In this document: piece after piece, positions 1 to 8,373 of the stretch
Layout of the letters: every line of letters begins with the position of its first letter
How positions within the stretch are numbered: position 1 is the first letter of the stretch
Source: Armatimonadota bacterium
Lineage (GTDB): Bacteria; Armatimonadota; Fimbriimonadia; Fimbriimonadales; Fimbriimonadaceae
Length of the DNA: 64,000 nucleotides
Assembly (NCBI GenBank): GCA_016223145.1
Contig: JACRPN010000012.1
Location: 62,001 to 126,000 of the forward strand
Reading direction: 5' to 3'
The notes under the pieces: generated by a model
The model's input: the letters and a program-made list of their open reading frames with translations, nothing else
Told to the model about the DNA's origin: nothing
Database searches by the model: none
Program-made: the position numbers and the translations under genes

Positions 1-1207
1 TCTCGCCAAAGGCGGCGAAATAGTTGTCGGTGAACATGTCGGCGATGGTCCTGCGGAAATCCCACAAGAAGCGCTCGGTGACCTCCTTGCTTTCGACGCC
101 GACGCCTGCGACCGTTGGCAGATACGCCATCAGATCATAGCCCCGCCGTTTCTGGAACTCCTCGCGCATCCTCGGGGTCCAGTTCTGGCTGCCCACTTCA
201 TAGCTATCGATGAGGGCGTTGTTGAGCGACTTGCCCGCCAGGGGCCCTGCGTCGGCGAGCACCTTGGCCATGATCCCGTCCCAGTGCGTCTGCAGCGCCT
301 CGCGGCTCAGCTTGTCCACTTCGAGGCCATCGCCTTCAGGCGGTGAAGGGTGGTTGTCCTTGCCTGTGGGCACGTGGCCCATCCTTAGAATCGTCCAGTT
401 GCCTTCCGGGACGTTCCAGGTCAGCTTGCCGCTGGCGTCCATCTTGCCGGTGAGAAGGAAGAAACCCTCCTTAGGGACATGGAGGCCGGCGGCTCCGGGC
501 GTGAGGTCTGGGTCGAGCCCGTCTTGGCGGTGGACGCCGGTTTTGCCGAGATGGACGGACTGAAAGAGGTTTTCAGGTGTTAGGGTGTTCAGGTTTTCAG
601 GCCATGCCGTGCTTGGCTCCACAACTCCGGTTGCCTGACTACCTGAAAACCTGACAACCTGAGAACCGATGTCCTCTCCCTCCGTCGGCGTCCGGAACGC
701 AAAAGCCGCGATGTCCTTGTAATAGTCCACTTTGGCGTACACATGCGGCGCTTTTGGCATCGGCAGCACTTCCTCGAAGTGCTTCGGCCCTTCCACCTGC
801 ACGCTCGACCACGCGATCACCTGCATGGCGTTCTCGGGGGTGATCCAGGGACCGCCGCTGCTCGACCAGCCCGCGCAGTTGTGGATGCAAAGCTCGATGC
901 CAAGCCGCGCGGCCTCTTGGACGGCCCACTTGGTCATCTCGCGCCACTGGGGGCTCATGTAGCCCACGGGGCCCTTGGGGATGCTCTCGGGGACGGTGAA
1001 CATCTGGGCGCCGCCGATGCCAGCGCGCTTCATCGCCTCAAGGTCGGCCGTGATGCCCTCCTTGGTCACGTTGCCGTTCATCCAGTGCCACCAGGTGTGG
1101 GGCTTGGCGCTTGCAGGTGGATGGCGGAATGAATCTACCAGGGGATCTTGGACTGGAAAGGCTCTGGGCGCGAGGGTGAAGGCGAGGCAGAGAGTGACGG
1201 CAAGCAT
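1..1207 (-). CDS. GH106-like glycoside hydrolase (alpha-L-rhamnosidase type), 3' end outside window
   Basis: The visible 402 N-terminal residues begin with a signal peptide (MLAVTLCLAFTLAPRAFP). The segment PHTWWHWMNGNVTKEGI followed by ADLEAMKRAGIGGAQMF (about residues 34-68) is characteristic of large secreted GH106-related proteins that act on rhamnose-containing glycans. The reading frame was translated by hand because it runs off the left edge. An AAGGA ribosome site lies just before the ATG. Oddity: residues about 178-214 are encoded by an octamer repeat element (567-667) that does not resemble the family sequence, so this is an in-frame insertion. Family assignment is from motif memory; substrate is not determined. 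Confidence 0.7.
   Translation of the reverse strand, partial: MLAVTLCLAFTLAPRAFPVQDPLVDSFRHPPASAKPHTWWHWMNGNVTKEGITADLEAMKRAGIGGAQMFTVPESIPKGPVGYMSPQWREMTKWAVQEAARLGIELCIHNCAGWSSSGGPWITPENAMQVIAWSSVQVEGPKHFEEVLPMPKAPHVYAKVDYYKDIAAFAFRTPTEGEDIGSQVVRFSGSQATGVVEPSTAWPENLNTLTPENLFQSVHLGKTGVHRQDGLDPDLTPGAAGLHVPKEGFFLLTGKMDASGKLTWNVPEGNWTILRMGHVPTGKDNHPSPPEGDGLEVDKLSREALQTHWDGIMAKVLADAGPLAGKSLNNALIDSYEVGSQNWTPRMREEFQKRRGYDLMAYLPTVAGVGVESKEVTERFLWDFRRTIADMFTDNYFAAFGE
567..667. repeat. Octamer repeat hairpin inside the GH106-like gene (family A)
   Basis: Four degenerate octamers of the TTTTCAGG / TGTTCAGG type (567-600) are followed by a short loop and about four octamers of the complementary ACCTGANA type (633-667). 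The two arms are inverted relative to each other, so the transcript can fold back. The same octamer family recurs at 35672-35727, 51171-51273 and 52784-52815. It is translated in frame without a stop. Confidence 0.8.
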
Positions 1208-1255
1208 CGTTCCTTTCAGTTCTATCAAGGGCGCCAAGATTCCTGGTTGAATCAG

Positions 1256-1477
1256 CTAGCTCTTGGGCCGCGAGATCTCTCGAAGCAAGAGCGACGCTGC
1301 TACTCCGGCTCCGAAGCCAAGTAGTGCCATGAGCAAGACTCCTGATACGGGATCAAGGCTCCTTCGTTCAGCCATTGGGTATCCGAAGGTGAGCAGGGAT
1401 CCGATGAGGATCATCCCAGACCCTGCGAGCAGTAGAAGGACGCCCTCGACTTTCAGGACAGAGTTCCAGAGAATCAA
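1256..1477 (-). CDS. Small two-helix membrane protein, unknown function
   Basis: A 73-residue product with two hydrophobic stretches (about residues 9-31 and 45-64) separated by a short charged loop (AERRSLD), ending in a basic tail. The start used is TTG at 1477, with a GGAGGG ribosome site about 12 bases upstream, slightly far. It fits neatly between the GH106-like gene and the 673-aa gene on the same strand. No family is recognised. It may be a genuine small orphan gene; the absence of any recognisable homologue keeps confidence moderate. Confidence 0.5.
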   Translation of the reverse strand: MILWNSVLKVEGVLLLLAGSGMILIGSLLTFGYPMAERRSLDPVSGVLLMALLGFGAGVAASLLLREISRPKS

Positions 1478-1519
1478 ATCTCTTGTAGTCCCTCCATAAG
1501 GTCGCAGCCTGGCGAACCC

Positions 1520-3541
1520 TTAGCCGCCACGGGGCTTGTCCGCCTCTTCGACCACCACTTTCGGCGACATCTCTTCCAGGTAGCACCGTGCCTCAGCCAC
1601 GGTCCGCTTGAACCAATGGCCCGTGGGGCACACCAGCGGGAACCACCAGGCGCTCGGCCGGTGCGCCGACTTGCGAAGCCCCTTTGACGCGATGATGGCC
1701 GACCGGATCAACCGCAGGCGCTTGAGTTCCGCCTCGAGCTCGATTTCGCGCCTGCGCTCATGGATGCGCGACACGCTCGGATCCTGGACTAACCTCTTTT
1801 GTTCGCGCAGGAGGGCATGGACGCGCTCGCGGATGACCGCGCATTCATGAATCAGTGCCTCGATCTCCGTCCCATACGATCGGCGCTTCTCTATGTCCTG
1901 ATCGCTGGGCGTCTTCTCGAAGATCTTTTCACGAAAATGGCGTCCTTTCTCGATCTCCAGTTCCTGGCGCCGGTGCCTGAGTGCCTTTGCCTGCTTGTAG
2001 AGCTCGAATCGTTCCCATTTGAGCTTGCCTACCTCGTCGCGGACAGTCGCGAGCCTTCCGTGAAGCGACTCGTATTCCTTCGCGAGCGTGTCCCAAGATC
2101 CGCCGACGTGGCCCGCCAGGAAATCCACCAAATCCATCGGCCTTCGTAATTCGCCGAGGCGATCGAGCAGATTCTCCTGCTCGCGCGCGACGAGTCGCCA
2201 CCGGTTCGCAAAGCTCGGCGAACAAACCTCTTCCGTTCCAAAGGCGCGTGCGAGCGGTTCAGGCAGCTTGAACCAGGAACAGCACCCTTCAAGGGCATCC
2301 CAGGGCTCATACTGCATTCTCAGAATCGGGTGCACCGGGAGCCCAATACCGGCTTGATCGAGTAAGGCATGGAAGCGTCTTGAGTGCTTAACGTAGGAGC
2401 TGGCGCCCTCGTGAAACACGAAGACGAACTCGTGCCCGAGCATCCCGATCAAGCTGACGGCCTTGCCGGTGAGCACACAGTTTGGTCCGAACTTGTGCTC
2501 AATGGCCGCTGCGAGGTCGCGAAGCGTGCGCAGGGGCTGCTTCAGCGAGATGAACTGCGGAACCGGCGCCATGACGATCAACGCCCGATTACCAATCCGC
2601 AGCGTCCCCCGGCCCACGCCGGGAATCACAAGTTCGAATGGGATCGCTCCTGATCCGAAACGGTCCAGTGTGTAAATCTCGGAACCCTCCAGCGCCGAAT
2701 TGTAAGCGGCGGCCGCTTCGTCGCGGGTCTCCGGATGCAGGTAGCGCTCCACCAGCTTGAACCTTGGAAGCGAATAGGTGTCCAAATTGAAACGAAGAAG
2801 CTCGCTGGTGGCCGTGGTTTCCAGAGGCAGCTTTGCACCCTCGGCATCGAGTCCCGCACAAAACGCGTAGATGTCAGGCAGGAGAATGCGATAGAAGTCA
2901 GATAGGGTCTGCGCGCTCGCTGATTCGGCATGACGATCGAAGATGGCGATCAGGTCGCGTGCCCGAGCGAGGCTCTCTTCTTTGCCTGATCCGGTGATGC
3001 AGGCGAGCGTTTCCTCGATCGCCCAGAGGAACGTGGCGCGAAGGGTCGGCAGGAGTTCGGCGAGCGGCAGTTCGCTCACGACCACCTGGTCTTTTCCGAG
3101 GGCCACGATTCCTTTCCAGCCGTAGGCTGCTGAGGCCTCGTCAAAGATCCCAGGGCGCCCCCGTCCGACCTTAACCAGGTTCAAACCAGCCGACAAGAAA
3201 TCTTGACGGTTGATGACGGTCTCGGAGCCAAAAAGCGATGAAAACTCTCCGGCTGCGCTCCAGAGGCCACGTGTCGTGGTTGCGTTGTGGGGGAGTGCTT
3301 CGAAGCCGGATCGGCCTTCGGCCTCGCCGGGCAGCTTGGCGAAATAGTCGGTATCGTGAACGCCCGCGACCAACGTGCGCGGTTTGCCGCTCTTCGAAGC
3401 CGCAAGCGCGATGCCTGCCTTCATGGGCTCATCCCACAGCGCGGTCTGGCCCAGGGCGAGCAGCTTGGCGGACGGCGCGACGTCATCGAGAAGCGCCAGG
3501 GCCTGGTCAAGGTCCATCGTGCGGGGACATTCGGGCTGCAT
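1520..3541 (-). CDS. Large conserved-looking protein of unknown function with C-terminal coiled coil
   Basis: A 673-residue soluble protein without signal peptide or membrane helix. The first about 440 residues look like a mixed alpha/beta globular region, including the segment PVHPILRMQYEPWDALEG. Residues about 460-620 are strongly charged and helical (repeated KRRQELEIEK-like and RERRREIELEAEL-like stretches), typical of a long coiled coil. No catalytic motif is visible. A shorter start at Met9 (MDLDQALALL) is possible. It stands alone between a small membrane protein and a thioesterase on the same strand, and the context gives no functional clue. Confidence 0.75.
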   Translation of the reverse strand: MQPECPRTMDLDQALALLDDVAPSAKLLALGQTALWDEPMKAGIALAASKSGKPRTLVAGVHDTDYFAKLPGEAEGRSGFEALPHNATTTRGLWSAAGEFSSLFGSETVINRQDFLSAGLNLVKVGRGRPGIFDEASAAYGWKGIVALGKDQVVVSELPLAELLPTLRATFLWAIEETLACITGSGKEESLARARDLIAIFDRHAESASAQTLSDFYRILLPDIYAFCAGLDAEGAKLPLETTATSELLRFNLDTYSLPRFKLVERYLHPETRDEAAAAYNSALEGSEIYTLDRFGSGAIPFELVIPGVGRGTLRIGNRALIVMAPVPQFISLKQPLRTLRDLAAAIEHKFGPNCVLTGKAVSLIGMLGHEFVFVFHEGASSYVKHSRRFHALLDQAGIGLPVHPILRMQYEPWDALEGCCSWFKLPEPLARAFGTEEVCSPSFANRWRLVAREQENLLDRLGELRRPMDLVDFLAGHVGGSWDTLAKEYESLHGRLATVRDEVGKLKWERFELYKQAKALRHRRQELEIEKGRHFREKIFEKTPSDQDIEKRRSYGTEIEALIHECAVIRERVHALLREQKRLVQDPSVSRIHERRREIELEAELKRLRLIRSAIIASKGLRKSAHRPSAWWFPLVCPTGHWFKRTVAEARCYLEEMSPKVVVEEADKPRGG

Positions 3542-3574
3542 CAGTCACAAGACTATACGCCAAGACACGGCAGG

Positions 3575-4015
3575 CTATGGCGAGAGTTGGGCCTCCTGGG
3601 CATTCATGTTTGGCGGCCGGCCAAACATCTCTAGCAGGTCCAGGGGAATGGAGATCGCGCGTTTTTCGGCTCCGACGAGGACGTGCCAGGTGTGGCCCTC
3701 GGTGACGACCTTGCCAGAGGACTCATTGGTAATCGCATATCTGAACTGGATCGAGGCGCGCTTGACCTCCCCTAGCCAGACCTTGATCGCAATCATGTCG
3801 TCGTAGTGCACCTCCCCCTTGTAGCGAAGGTGAACTTCGACAACCGGCAAAAAGAACCCGCGCTCCTCGAGCCCCTTGTAGGTGAACCCCCGGTCCCGGC
3901 ACCAGGCTCCGCGGGCCTGCTCGATCCAGAAGAGGTACATGGCGTAATAGGCGTGGCCCATCTGGTCGGTCTCGCCGTAACGGACTCGAATCCTCTCGAT
4001 CGTGGGCTCGTGCAT
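3575..4015 (-). CDS. YbgC/4HBT-family acyl-CoA thioesterase
   Basis: A 146-residue hotdog-fold protein. The N-terminal signature RVRYGETDQMGHAYYAMYL followed by WIEQAR matches the 4-hydroxybenzoyl-CoA thioesterase/YbgC family, in which the Asp of the TDxxGH motif is catalytic. Length is typical. The reaction is hydrolysis of short acyl-CoA thioesters in the cytoplasm; the physiological substrate cannot be read from the sequence. It lies downstream of the nanE-nanK fusion, separated by a perfect 44-bp hairpin (4060-4103) that probably isolates the two transcripts. Confidence 0.88.
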   Translation of the reverse strand: MHEPTIERIRVRYGETDQMGHAYYAMYLFWIEQARGAWCRDRGFTYKGLEERGFFLPVVEVHLRYKGEVHYDDMIAIKVWLGEVKRASIQFRYAITNESSGKVVTEGHTWHVLVGAEKRAISIPLDLLEMFGRPPNMNAQEAQLSP

Positions 4016-4059
4016 CGGGCGGGTTTACCCGCGAACTGGTAATTGATGCAGAGGACCTG

Positions 4060-4103
4060 CTTTCGGCCCCGGCGAACGCTTGAGCGTTCGCCGGGGCCGA
4101 AAG
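4060..4103 (-). terminator. Perfect 21-bp-arm inverted repeat between nanE-nanK and thioesterase genes
   Basis: Left arm 4060-4080 and right arm 4083-4103 are exact reverse complements over all 21 bases, with a 2-base centre. The arms are GC-rich (core TTCGGCCCCGGCG). It starts 18 bases past the stop of the upstream minus-strand gene, where a terminator would be expected, but no U-tract follows. It could be an intrinsic-type pause, an mRNA 3'-end stabiliser or a mobile palindrome. Confidence 0.6.
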
Positions 4104-4121
4104 GGCTTGGTTTGCACAGCC

Positions 4122-5687
4122 TCAAGGCAGAGACTCGAACTTCTCCCCGTTTGCTTTCCAGGCTGCCATCCTCTCGGCAAGATCCACCGGAGGAAAGAGG
4201 GCGAGCGCAGCCGCGCCATAGAGCCCGGCATCCGCGCCAAAAGGGGACCGAACGATTCTTGGCCAGACCCAGGCGTTCTGCCACCCGAGGTCATCTGCGG
4301 AGTGGGGCTGGGCGGGATTGGGGGCGTCGGCACCCCAAAAGCACTCTTTGGCGATGCCCTCGACGTCGAGCCAAGGCGCCAATCCCACGCCCCCGCAGAT
4401 CACGATGACATCAGGCATCGTCATGGCTTGGAGGGTTCGCAGGGCCTGAACCAGGGCCTGCTTGGCCCCATCTCTTTGGCTTTCGCTCGGGTTGGGGCTT
4501 AGTGCAGCTCCGCCCAGAAGCTCCTCAAAGGTCTTGCCCGTCGAGGTGGGCAGGTCGTTGAGCTTCAGGGTTTGGCCTCCAAACCCCATTACTAGGGACC
4601 CAAGGTCCACCAGACCACACCCGACGCCGGTGCCCAGGGCCAAGGTCGCCACTCGGCGGCCAGCGAACTCGGGCAGACACGCGTGTCCCCAGGCAGTGGC
4701 CAGGCCGTCGTTGAGCGAGATCGTTGGCAAGCCAAAGCCGCCGAACCAGGTGCCGACATAGTTGGGCACGATGGCTTTGGCTTGAGTGACTGTTCCTCCG
4801 AGACGAGGCTCAATCGTCCCTCCGGCAGAGACCCCAAGACTCTGAACTTCATGCTCCCGGATCCGCGCCATTATCCAGGCGGTCCTTTCGTTGCTCGCGG
4901 CCGGAAGCGCCACCCGCTCCTGATGCAGTAGCTTCCAATCCACCGAGAACACCCCAAAGCGGAGCCACGTGCCTCCGATATCCACAGCGCCGACATTGCC
5001 ATGGAAAGGGAGCGCCTTTAGAAAACGCTCGGTCTGCTTGACCGGATCGTTGAGCGCCCCGCCGACCACGACGCCCGCCGCTCCAATGCGGAGGGCCAAC
5101 TGCACCTGGTGAGGCTCCGCAAACCGCCCTTCTGCAAGGACTGGAACGCCGATGTACTTCACCAGATTGCGGACGAGGCCAAGGTCTGGGCCGGCCAACA
5201 CCGTTGTTCGCGGGGTGTAGCCACTCAACGTTGTGGAAACTAAGTCGGTGCCGCTCTCCACCGCATAGGCCGCTGAAGCTTCACAATCGCAGTCTGCTAG
5301 TGCCAGCGCGCCTCCTTCATGAATCGCCTTGATCAGATCGCCGAGGCTTGCCGAACCGGGTCGGGAGCGCGCTGTGCCGTCCAGGGCGATCACTTCGCAC
5401 CCGGCCCGAAGAAGGGCCTCGACCTCTTTCAGGGTCGGCGTGATGTAGACCTCCGAGCCTGGATAGTCCTTTTTGATCAACCCAATGACCGGGAGCCCGG
5501 TCGCGGCCTTGATGGCTCGGATGTTCTCGGTCCCCTGCGCACGGATGACCTTCACGCCCTGCCCTGCGCTGGCGAGAGCAATCCGGGCGAGCGTTTTCGG
5601 GTCTTCGAGGGGCGAATTTGGGGAGGCTTGCGCCGAAGCCACAAGCGGGCACTCGATCAGCAGATTCAGAAGTTCAGCTCGAGTCAT
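4122..5687 (-). CDS. Bifunctional ManNAc-6-P 2-epimerase / ROK-family ManNAc kinase (NanE-NanK fusion)
   Basis: A 521-residue two-domain enzyme. Residues 1-230 are a NanE TIM barrel: Lys in GLIKKDYPGS (about 72), YITPTLKEV, and the acidic VLAEGRF motif (about 184-188). Residues 232-500 are a ROK sugar kinase: phosphate loop VGAVDIGGT (232-240) and catalytic Asp327 in SLNDG. Together they would convert ManNAc to GlcNAc-6-P, a step of amino-sugar or sialic acid catabolism. The usual ROK zinc motif (CxCGxxGC) and its preceding Glu-His are absent; the corresponding stretch reads GFGGQTLKLNDLPTSTG. The start overlaps the UDG stop by 4 bases (ATGA), so the two are co-transcribed. Confidence 0.85.
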   Translation of the reverse strand: MTRAELLNLLIECPLVASAQASPNSPLEDPKTLARIALASAGQGVKVIRAQGTENIRAIKAATGLPVIGLIKKDYPGSEVYITPTLKEVEALLRAGCEVIALDGTARSRPGSASLGDLIKAIHEGGALALADCDCEASAAYAVESGTDLVSTTLSGYTPRTTVLAGPDLGLVRNLVKYIGVPVLAEGRFAEPHQVQLALRIGAAGVVVGGALNDPVKQTERFLKALPFHGNVGAVDIGGTWLRFGVFSVDWKLLHQERVALPAASNERTAWIMARIREHEVQSLGVSAGGTIEPRLGGTVTQAKAIVPNYVGTWFGGFGLPTISLNDGLATAWGHACLPEFAGRRVATLALGTGVGCGLVDLGSLVMGFGGQTLKLNDLPTSTGKTFEELLGGAALSPNPSESQRDGAKQALVQALRTLQAMTMPDVIVICGGVGLAPWLDVEGIAKECFWGADAPNPAQPHSADDLGWQNAWVWPRIVRSPFGADAGLYGAAALALFPPVDLAERMAAWKANGEKFESLP

Positions 5688-6421
5688 CGCGCGTTTTCGA
5701 GCTCAAAGAGGGAGGTCTGGGGTTGAATCGACACGGCCTTCGCTTCTTCCACGAGTGCCGCCTCGGCCACTCCGGTCCCAAAGACAAATGGCCTCAGCAG
5801 TCCAGCCGCTTCCTGTTCGGCGAGTCTGTTGGCTGCCGCCCACGCCTTGGCGATGTCGGCGACCATCAGCGAAAAGCCCCCATCGTTCGTAGCGCTCCGT
5901 TGCCGGAGTACATAGGCAGGATGGAGGGTCGCGATCGCACACCGAGCATAGACCGAAGGGAAAAACCTCCCACGCTCTTTGGTGATGCCGAAGTCCTTTT
6001 TGATCAAGTTCTTGGCGCTGGGCCCCCCGATGCTCAGCACCACCATCGGGGCGAGGGCTCGAAGTTGCGGCAGCAGCCACCGGCGACAGGCCTCTGCTTC
6101 CGAGTCTGTAGGGGCGCGGTTCACCGGCTTGTCATTCACCCAGTCGCATGCGCGGCATTTGACGATGTTGCAGATGTAGACGTGCTCGCGGGTCAGGCCA
6201 TTCTCAAGAAGCGCCTGATCGAGGAGTTGCCCCGCCTTACCCACGAACGGCCGCCCTGTCTGGTCCTCCTGCTCGCCCGGACCCTCGCCGACGAGCACCA
6301 GTGGCGAACCGGCTTTCCCTTCGCCGAACGCCACGTTGCGACGCCGCTCGGCAAGGTGGCAGTCACGACAGGTCAAGGCCATCTGCCTGAGCGGTTCCAG
6401 TTCGGCTAATCGGTCGTTCAT
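5684..6421 (-). CDS. Family-4 (Fe-S) uracil-DNA glycosylase
   Basis: A 245-residue base-excision repair enzyme that removes uracil from DNA. Motif A GEGPGEQED (46-53), motif B HPAYVLR near residue 178, and four cysteines at positions expected for the [4Fe-4S] cluster of this family (Cys18, Cys21, Cys89, Cys112) are visible. Length fits family 4. Translationally coupled to the nanE-nanK fusion by an ATGA overlap, an unrelated pairing that suggests a housekeeping transcript. The divergent gap to 6535 should hold both promoters, but no strong consensus boxes are seen there. Confidence 0.92.
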   Translation of the reverse strand: MNDRLAELEPLRQMALTCRDCHLAERRRNVAFGEGKAGSPLVLVGEGPGEQEDQTGRPFVGKAGQLLDQALLENGLTREHVYICNIVKCRACDWVNDKPVNRAPTDSEAEACRRWLLPQLRALAPMVVLSIGGPSAKNLIKKDFGITKERGRFFPSVYARCAIATLHPAYVLRQRSATNDGGFSLMVADIAKAWAAANRLAEQEAAGLLRPFVFGTGVAEAALVEEAKAVSIQPQTSLFELENAR

Positions 6422-6534
6422 CGGCTTACGCTTTCAAGCATGGACGATTCGACGGGTCCAGGCGCAGGTGTCTGTGGAAAACTCAAATTGGCTAGGGACT
6501 CCTAGCAGATTGTCCCGGGACTACCTCCTCGACC

Positions 6535-7644
6535 ATGCCACAATACACCGTGCTACGCACCACGGTCTACGAGGGGTCCGATTGGCAGAGCCAGCTTTGT
6601 GATGTCTGGCACGACCTCGCGGACGACTCTTCCGACGTGACGCCTTTCCAGACCTGGGAGTGGCAATCCACGTGGCACCGGGTGCTTGGACCTCGCAAAC
6701 AAGCCCACATCTGGACCCTCTGGGACGGGAAGGACCTGATCGGGCTCTATCCGATGGTCCGAACCGGCGGCCCATGGAAGGTGCTGCGGCCCATGGGCTG
6801 CGGACCCTCGGATTACTTGCATCCGATCGCGCGGCGACGCTGCGAGGGGCGGGTGGCCGAATCGCTCACCGGATACCTGTCTGGGATGAAGAGCACCCAG
6901 ATCGTGGATGTCCAGCAGCTCAGGGAGAACAAGGAGTTCGCCGTTACTCAGGCCAAGTCGTGCGAGCCTTCGGGTGCTGTCTTGAATCAGGCAACCTGCC
7001 TGGTGGTCGACCTGCCGCCAAACTACGACGTGTATGTTTCCGGGCTCAGCAAGAGCCTGCGCTATGACGTTAGGCGCCTAGACCGACAGGCTGCGGCCCG
7101 AGAGAAGCTCCAGATCGACACGGCCACACCGGACACCATCGACCAGGGCATGGCCGCGTTGTTCGATTGCCATCTGCGGCGGTGGAAGAAGCGCGGTTTG
7201 CCCGGCGCATTCCTGGGCAGACGGCTCCAGCGGTTTCATCGCGAATGGGCCAAGATCGCGGCAGACAACGACTGGATGCGGCTGAGCGTGCTCCGGTTCG
7301 AGGGTGAGGTCATCGGCGCGATCTACGCGATGTCGCTCGGCCCCACATGCTATTTCTATCAATCGGGCTTTGATCCCGGAAAAGGGTCTATTTCGCCTGG
7401 GACGCTTTTGGTCGCCCACACCATTAGGCAGGCCATCAAAGAGGGCCGGACGCAGTTCGACCTCATGCGCGGTGATGAACCCTACAAGCGAAGGTGGAAA
7501 CCCCAACGTTCCTACACCAACTTGCGCCTGCTCGCGCCCTCCGATTCCTTGCGCGGGCGCTGCGCCAAGGCCTGGATGGGGACCGAATTCAAGATCGAAT
7601 CGAACCTGAGAGCCAGATTGGAGGGCAAAGGGCTCGTTGGCTAA
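6535..7644 (+). CDS. FemAB/CelD-like GNAT acyltransferase
   Basis: A 369-residue protein resembling the GNAT/CelD (BcsL) family: N-terminal TPFQTWEWQSTWHRVL, central LSKSLRYDVRRLDRQA, and C-terminal FDLMRGDEPYKRRWKP, a typical closing signature of the family. Members transfer acyl or aminoacyl groups during polysaccharide or cell-envelope biosynthesis in the cytoplasm. The next gene, a GT2 glycosyltransferase, follows after 48 bases on the same strand, supporting an envelope-glycan role. The acceptor is unknown. Confidence 0.8.
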   Translation: MPQYTVLRTTVYEGSDWQSQLCDVWHDLADDSSDVTPFQTWEWQSTWHRVLGPRKQAHIWTLWDGKDLIGLYPMVRTGGPWKVLRPMGCGPSDYLHPIARRRCEGRVAESLTGYLSGMKSTQIVDVQQLRENKEFAVTQAKSCEPSGAVLNQATCLVVDLPPNYDVYVSGLSKSLRYDVRRLDRQAAAREKLQIDTATPDTIDQGMAALFDCHLRRWKKRGLPGAFLGRRLQRFHREWAKIAADNDWMRLSVLRFEGEVIGAIYAMSLGPTCYFYQSGFDPGKGSISPGTLLVAHTIRQAIKEGRTQFDLMRGDEPYKRRWKPQRSYTNLRLLAPSDSLRGRCAKAWMGTEFKIESNLRARLEGKGLVG

Positions 7645-7692
7645 CGCGGAGCTTCCGCGAGCTCCAAGGCACTTCGCAAAGCGTAAGCTCTC

Positions 7693-8373
7693 ATGGTTGC
7701 GGTGATCATCCCAGCGAAAGACGAAGAGGCCCGCATCGAGCGCGTGCTTCGCGCCGTGTCGTTGGCCAAGCTGCCCGATGAGGTGATCGTCGTCAGCGAT
7801 GGCAGCAAGGATCGCACGGCCGAGGTGGCTAGGCAGGTGCCCGGCGTTCGCGTTGTGGACCTGGCCCAGAACCGCGGAAAGGGAGGCGCCATGGCGGCGG
7901 GCGTGGCCTGCACCAAGGCTGAAATCGTCGCGTTTGTCGATGCCGACCTCGACGGACTGACCCCGATGCACGTGGACCTGATCATCCGCCCATTGATGGA
8001 CCACTCGTGCGACATGTGCATCGGCGTGTTTCGGGGCGGGAAGTTCTGGAGCACCAGCGCGCAACGGGTCGCGCCCTACATCAGCGGGCAAAGAGCCATG
8101 CGTCGGGAACTTTTCGAGGGCATTCCGTACATTAGCGAAATGAGAATGGGAGTGGAAGTCGCTCTCAACTCGTATGCCAAGCGGCAGCGGGCCAAGGTCA
8201 TCCGTGTGACGCTTCGGGGCGTGAGCAACACGTTCAAGGAGCAGAAGATGGGCCTGGTGCGCGGCACGGCGGCAAGGGCAAAAATGTGGGCAGAGATCGG
8301 ACGCGCCGTCGTGCGCATGAAGAAGCAGGAGCAGACGCGAAGACCGGGCAGGCGCCCAAGGAAAAAGCGGTGA
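7693..8373 (+). CDS. GT2-family glycosyltransferase
   Basis: A 226-residue GT-A fold enzyme. The N-terminus MVAVIIPAKDEEARIERVL is the GT2 nucleotide-sugar binding strand, followed by VIVVSDGSKDRTAEVA, AQNRGKGGAM and the metal-binding FVDADLD (DxD-type) motif. There are no membrane helices; the C-terminus is highly basic (RRPGRRPRKKR). Likely transfers a sugar at the cytoplasmic face, together with the upstream acyltransferase. The stop codon overlaps the GTG start of the next gene (GTGA). Confidence 0.88.
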   Translation: MVAVIIPAKDEEARIERVLRAVSLAKLPDEVIVVSDGSKDRTAEVARQVPGVRVVDLAQNRGKGGAMAAGVACTKAEIVAFVDADLDGLTPMHVDLIIRPLMDHSCDMCIGVFRGGKFWSTSAQRVAPYISGQRAMRRELFEGIPYISEMRMGVEVALNSYAKRQRAKVIRVTLRGVSNTFKEQKMGLVRGTAARAKMWAEIGRAVVRMKKQEQTRRPGRRPRKKR

